This document shows, one piece after another, positions 6,508-8,101 of a stretch of DNA of 8,101 nucleotides. Position 1 is the first letter of the stretch. Every line of letters begins with the position of its first letter. This stretch comes from an uncultured Eubacteriales bacterium (lineage in GTDB: Bacteria; Bacillota; Clostridia; Christensenellales; CAG-917), in NCBI GenBank assembly GCA_900547975.1, contig URIX01000060.1:1-8101 (forward strand), in the 5' to 3' direction. The notes beneath the pieces are model-generated. The model was given only the letters and a program-made list of their open reading frames with translations. It searched no databases and had not been told where the DNA came from. The position numbers and the translations under genes are program-made.

Positions 6508-6537
6508 AATATGTCGCAAAATGCGCCAAAGTTACAA
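6508..6537 (-). promoter_or_regulatory. Possible promoter of the small membrane protein gene
   Basis: TTGTAA (6532-6537) and CATATT (6508-6513) on the minus strand are separated by 18 bases; each matches 4 of 6 consensus positions. The placement, about 27 bases before the start codon, is sensible, but the match is only fair. Confidence 0.35.
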
Positions 6538-6552
6538 AAACTTCGTCTTCAT

Positions 6553-6575
6553 ATATGCGCTAAAATCTATGTATG
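6553..6575 (+). promoter_or_regulatory. arsR -10 region and candidate autoregulatory operator
   Basis: ATATGCGCTA (6553-6562) and TATGTATG (6568-6575), spaced by 5 bases, match the motif in the PHP leader. A TAAAAT box at 6561-6566 could be the -10 element. It ends 6 bases before the ATG at 6573, so the mRNA would be nearly leaderless, consistent with the lack of a Shine-Dalgarno site. An 8-bp palindrome CATATATG (6550-6557) overlaps the left edge. ArsR-family repressors usually bind dyads that overlap their own promoter. Confidence 0.42.
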
Positions 6576-6905
6576 GAAACGAAAATCGACTATATCGACG
6601 AACAAACCGTCCTCGACTATATACCTCGCAACGCAACGCTTCATTCTCTTGCGGAATTCTTTTCCGCCTGCTCGGACGCAACGCGAAACAAAATCATATG
6701 TGCGCTTTGCATAAGCGAAATGTGCGTAAGCGATTTGTCGAGAATACTCGGCATAAATCAAACCACTTGCTCGCACCAACTTCGACTTTTACGCGCGGCG
6801 GACATCGTAACCCAACGTCGCGACGGGAAAATCATATATTACTCGCTCAAAAACAGAAAAATCGAAAACGTGCTTCTTGCCGGCGTGGATTTTCTCGACT
6901 TGTAA
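6573..6905 (+). CDS. ArsR/SmtB-family winged-helix repressor lacking standard metal sites
   Basis: The 110-residue protein aligns by eye with SmtB/CadC/ZiaR-type regulators: LAEFFSACSDATRNKIICAL (26-45), recognition helix region CVSDLSRILGINQTTCSHQL (51-70), and a wing with RRDGKIIYYSL (82-92). In metal-sensing relatives the ELCVCD box supplies two cysteines; here it is EMCVSD, leaving one (C51). The C-terminal helix that normally carries the D-x-H and H-x-x-E zinc ligands reads KIENVLLAGVDFLDL with no histidine. Other cysteines are C33, C43, C46 and C66. It may therefore sense something else (redox, or thiol chemistry) or act constitutively. No efflux pump or other usual partner is adjacent; the nearest gene is the divergent small membrane protein. 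No ribosome binding site is seen. It ends before a bidirectional terminator. Confidence 0.92.
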   Translation: METKIDYIDEQTVLDYIPRNATLHSLAEFFSACSDATRNKIICALCISEMCVSDLSRILGINQTTCSHQLRLLRAADIVTQRRDGKIIYYSLKNRKIENVLLAGVDFLDL

Positions 6906-7023
6906 AAATCTCGTATAACGGTAAAATCAATAAAAATTGCAAATTATAAAGTCAATAAAGAAATCGCCCGTTCGGACAATTAAAAGTCATAAATTTAGCC
7001 GCTAAAAGCGCAAAAAAACGTAC

Positions 7024-7051
7024 AAAAAAAGCGGATTTTTATCCGCTTTTT
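7024..7051. terminator. Bidirectional intrinsic terminator between arsR and the convergent membrane-protein gene
   Basis: AAAAAGCGGAT and ATCCGCTTTTT pair perfectly over 11 bases around a TTTT loop (7026-7036 with 7041-7051). There is an A-run on the left and a T-run on the right, so it terminates in both directions. The bases between the arsR stop and this hairpin (6906-7023) show no gene. Confidence 0.92.
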
Positions 7052-7084
7052 ACCTTTGTTTTAACGTTTGTTTATATCATTGCC

Positions 7085-7837
7085 TTATTTGTCGTTTGCG
7101 CCGTCGTTTTCGTTATCGCAATCGCCGTTTCCGTCGCCTTTATTGCCTTTTTCTTCATTACTCTCGTTATTTTCGCGCGGATAATCATCAGAAAACTCGT
7201 CAAAAGGCGAATCGCCGTCGGGACGTGTTTCTTCATCGAAATCGTCGGAATCCGTCTTTTCGGATTCGGATTTGCGATGACGGTCGTTTTTGCGCAACGC
7301 CTTGCCGACGAGTATTGCAATGCGCTTGTAAATAAACTGCAACGTGTAATCGATTGCAACCAGAATCGCGGTGCCGAACAAAGCGATCATCCAGTATTGA
7401 ACCTTGTCGATTATCGAAGAATCGAGCACGATGTTGTGGCATACGAAGTACAAAAGCGCGAGCGCGCCGTTGATATAAACGATTTTGACGATGAGTTGAA
7501 CCCACCACTTGATTTTGTCCTTGTGGTTGAGCATTGCGCCCGAAATGATTGCCATAGGTCCGAAATACACAACGTAGCCCATAACCGAGAATACGTCGCC
7601 CGCAACCAAGAACGACAGTCCTGCGGACACGACGTACGCAAGCACCGACGAAAGGTAGTACTTTTGCGAAAGAGGGACCATAAGCGCGACTGCGGCGGCA
7701 ATAAAAAAAGCAACCGTGCTGAATTTTACGACGACGCCGAGCCAAACCATCAGCAAAGCCACCGCCGCGCTTATGCCGGCGAGAGCCACGCGGTAGACCG
7801 CCTCTTGTCGTGAAATTTTCTTGCGATTGCGTTTCAT
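7085..7837 (-). CDS. Six-helix integral membrane protein with acidic C-terminal tail
   Basis: The 250-residue product starts MKRNRKK. About six hydrophobic helices follow, at roughly 14-36, 38-56, 62-80, 83-103, 113-135 and 146-170. From about 185 to the end lies a hydrophilic, strongly acidic and Asn/Gly-rich tail. Helix count, size and the ALAGISAAVALL first helix are reminiscent of ECF transporter S components, but no defining motif was recognised, so the function is open. The ATG at 7837 was chosen. A longer frame from 7954 adds 39 residues with no hydrophobic or conserved content, no ribosome site, and sequence that is really the REP-like hairpin region. The chosen start has only a distant GGGGGAAG about 13 bases upstream, so initiation is weakly supported. 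Confidence 0.78.
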   Translation of the reverse strand: MKRNRKKISRQEAVYRVALAGISAAVALLMVWLGVVVKFSTVAFFIAAAVALMVPLSQKYYLSSVLAYVVSAGLSFLVAGDVFSVMGYVVYFGPMAIISGAMLNHKDKIKWWVQLIVKIVYINGALALLYFVCHNIVLDSSIIDKVQYWMIALFGTAILVAIDYTLQFIYKRIAILVGKALRKNDRHRKSESEKTDSDDFDEETRPDGDSPFDEFSDDYPRENNESNEEKGNKGDGNGDCDNENDGANDK

Positions 7838-7883
7838 ATAAAAATTAAAGCTTCCCCCTTCCTCACGTGTTTCCCCTACCGCC

Positions 7884-7935
7884 GTTCCCCCTCTGCATTC
7901 TTTGAGGGAACCCACGGCGTCCGCTCCGCGTGGGG
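7884..7935. repeat. Two adjacent GC-rich hairpins, REP-like
   Basis: GTTCCCCCTC (7884-7893) pairs with GAGGGAAC (7904-7911), with a two-base bulge and 10-base loop. Immediately next, CCCACG (7911-7916) pairs with CGTGGG (7929-7934), extended inward by two pairs past a bulge. The stretch is much richer in GC than nearby spacers and lies only about 50 bases upstream of the membrane-protein start. Paired imperfect hairpins of this size are typical of REP or MITE-type dispersed elements; copies elsewhere in the genome cannot be checked here. Confidence 0.5.
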
Positions 7936-7938
7936 CAA

Positions 7939-8051
7939 CACTCGGTGCTCGCATAAAAAGGTATCGTACTCTTGTTATACCACTCGTTCACGGGCAAAAA
8001 AAAATCCACACTCGCCCGTTCTCTTGTACTATCCGTCAAGCTCGACACTCG
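7939..8051. repeat. Spacer with four CACTCG copies and an A9 tract
   Basis: CACTCG occurs at 7939, 7981, 8009 and 8046 (minus strand CGAGTG, mostly CGAGTGT), with irregular spacing. ACGGGC (7990-7995) and GCCCGT (8014-8019) bracket a run of nine A (7996-8004). GGTAT/ATACC ends enclose a segment at about 7960-7981. No gene was recognised. It may be part of the same dispersed element as the hairpins to the left. Confidence 0.35.
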
Positions 8052-8101
8052 CTACGGTCGCCGCCGTTGCGGCTCCGATTCCGTCTTCGAAATTACACAT
8101 T
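8029..8101 (-). CDS. C-terminal end of a gene continuing beyond the window (partial)
   Basis: On the minus strand the last 23 codons before a TAG at 8029-8031 read MCNFEDGIGAATAATVASV then ELDG. Codon use (GAC, GGA, GCC, GCG, ACG, GTC, GAG) resembles the coding genes here rather than a spacer. The Met at 8100 may be internal. The fragment is too short to assign a family; the Ala/Thr-rich stretch gives only a faint resemblance to a serpin hinge. Confidence 0.35.
   Translation of the reverse strand, partial: MCNFEDGIGAATAATVASVELDG

Noticed and set aside
6279..6563. Plus-strand frame of 94 residues starting MAKLNQFNVL, with a signal-peptide-like N-terminus and ending 10 bases before arsR
   Set aside because: It overlaps the minus-strand small membrane protein, which has a far stronger ribosome binding site. 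The plus frame has only a poor GGAAG, and the same frame runs open far upstream through the antisense of the phospholipase. It cannot be fully excluded.
7838..7954. A 39-residue N-terminal extension of the membrane protein
   Set aside because: It is a translation of the GC-rich hairpin region, has no ribosome site and no conserved character.
7990..8019. ACGGGC/GCCCGT inverted repeat as a terminator for the upstream partial gene
   Set aside because: The T-run lies inside the loop rather than after the stem, and the stem is only 6 bp with an 18-base loop.
1..8101. CRISPR arrays, tRNA, rRNA, transposase genes or phage genes
   Set aside because: No regularly spaced repeats, no cloverleaf or rRNA-like segments, and no integrase, transposase or structural phage genes were seen on either strand.

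Overview
The window looks like chromosomal DNA from a low-to-moderate GC Gram-positive bacterium of the Bacillota, most likely class Clostridia. The evidence is a uvrC, murB, PHP-phosphatase, whiA neighbourhood typical of Firmicutes, purine-rich Shine-Dalgarno sites (AAAGGAA, GAGG, AAGAGGT), TTGATT-17-TATAAT promoters and U-tract hairpin terminators. Genus and species cannot be read from the sequence.

Right-to-left block, positions 28-5014, all on the minus strand: uvrC (nucleotide excision repair), murB (peptidoglycan precursor synthesis), a PHP-domain metallophosphoesterase, and whiA (DNA-binding regulator). This is not one operon. A strong intrinsic terminator lies between uvrC and murB, and the PHP gene has its own promoter with a double -10 box and a structured leader. 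rapZ/yvcJ and yvcK/glmR, which commonly sit between the PHP gene and whiA in Firmicutes, are absent; a 142-base spacer takes their place.

Middle block, positions 5196-6905: a secreted protein with a phosphatidylinositol-specific phospholipase C X domain and its own near-consensus promoter; upstream of it a 62-residue two-helix membrane protein; and, divergent from that, an ArsR/SmtB-type repressor on the plus strand that has lost the usual metal ligands. The spacer between uvrC and the phospholipase carries three copies of an ACACGA-N-TCGTGT dyad.

Right end, positions 7024-8101: a bidirectional terminator separates arsR from a convergent six-helix membrane protein with a long acidic tail. 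Upstream of that gene lies an unusual spacer with two adjacent GC-rich hairpins (REP-like). The last bases appear to be the C-terminus of a minus-strand gene that continues outside the window.

Most ordinary genes here belong to well-known families. The most interesting signals are regulatory. A bipartite motif (ATATGCGCTA, 4-5 bases, TATGTATG) is shared by the arsR start region and the PHP leader, which suggests that the metal-blind ArsR protein may control both. The ACACGA dyads and the REP-like hairpins are the other unexplained structures.
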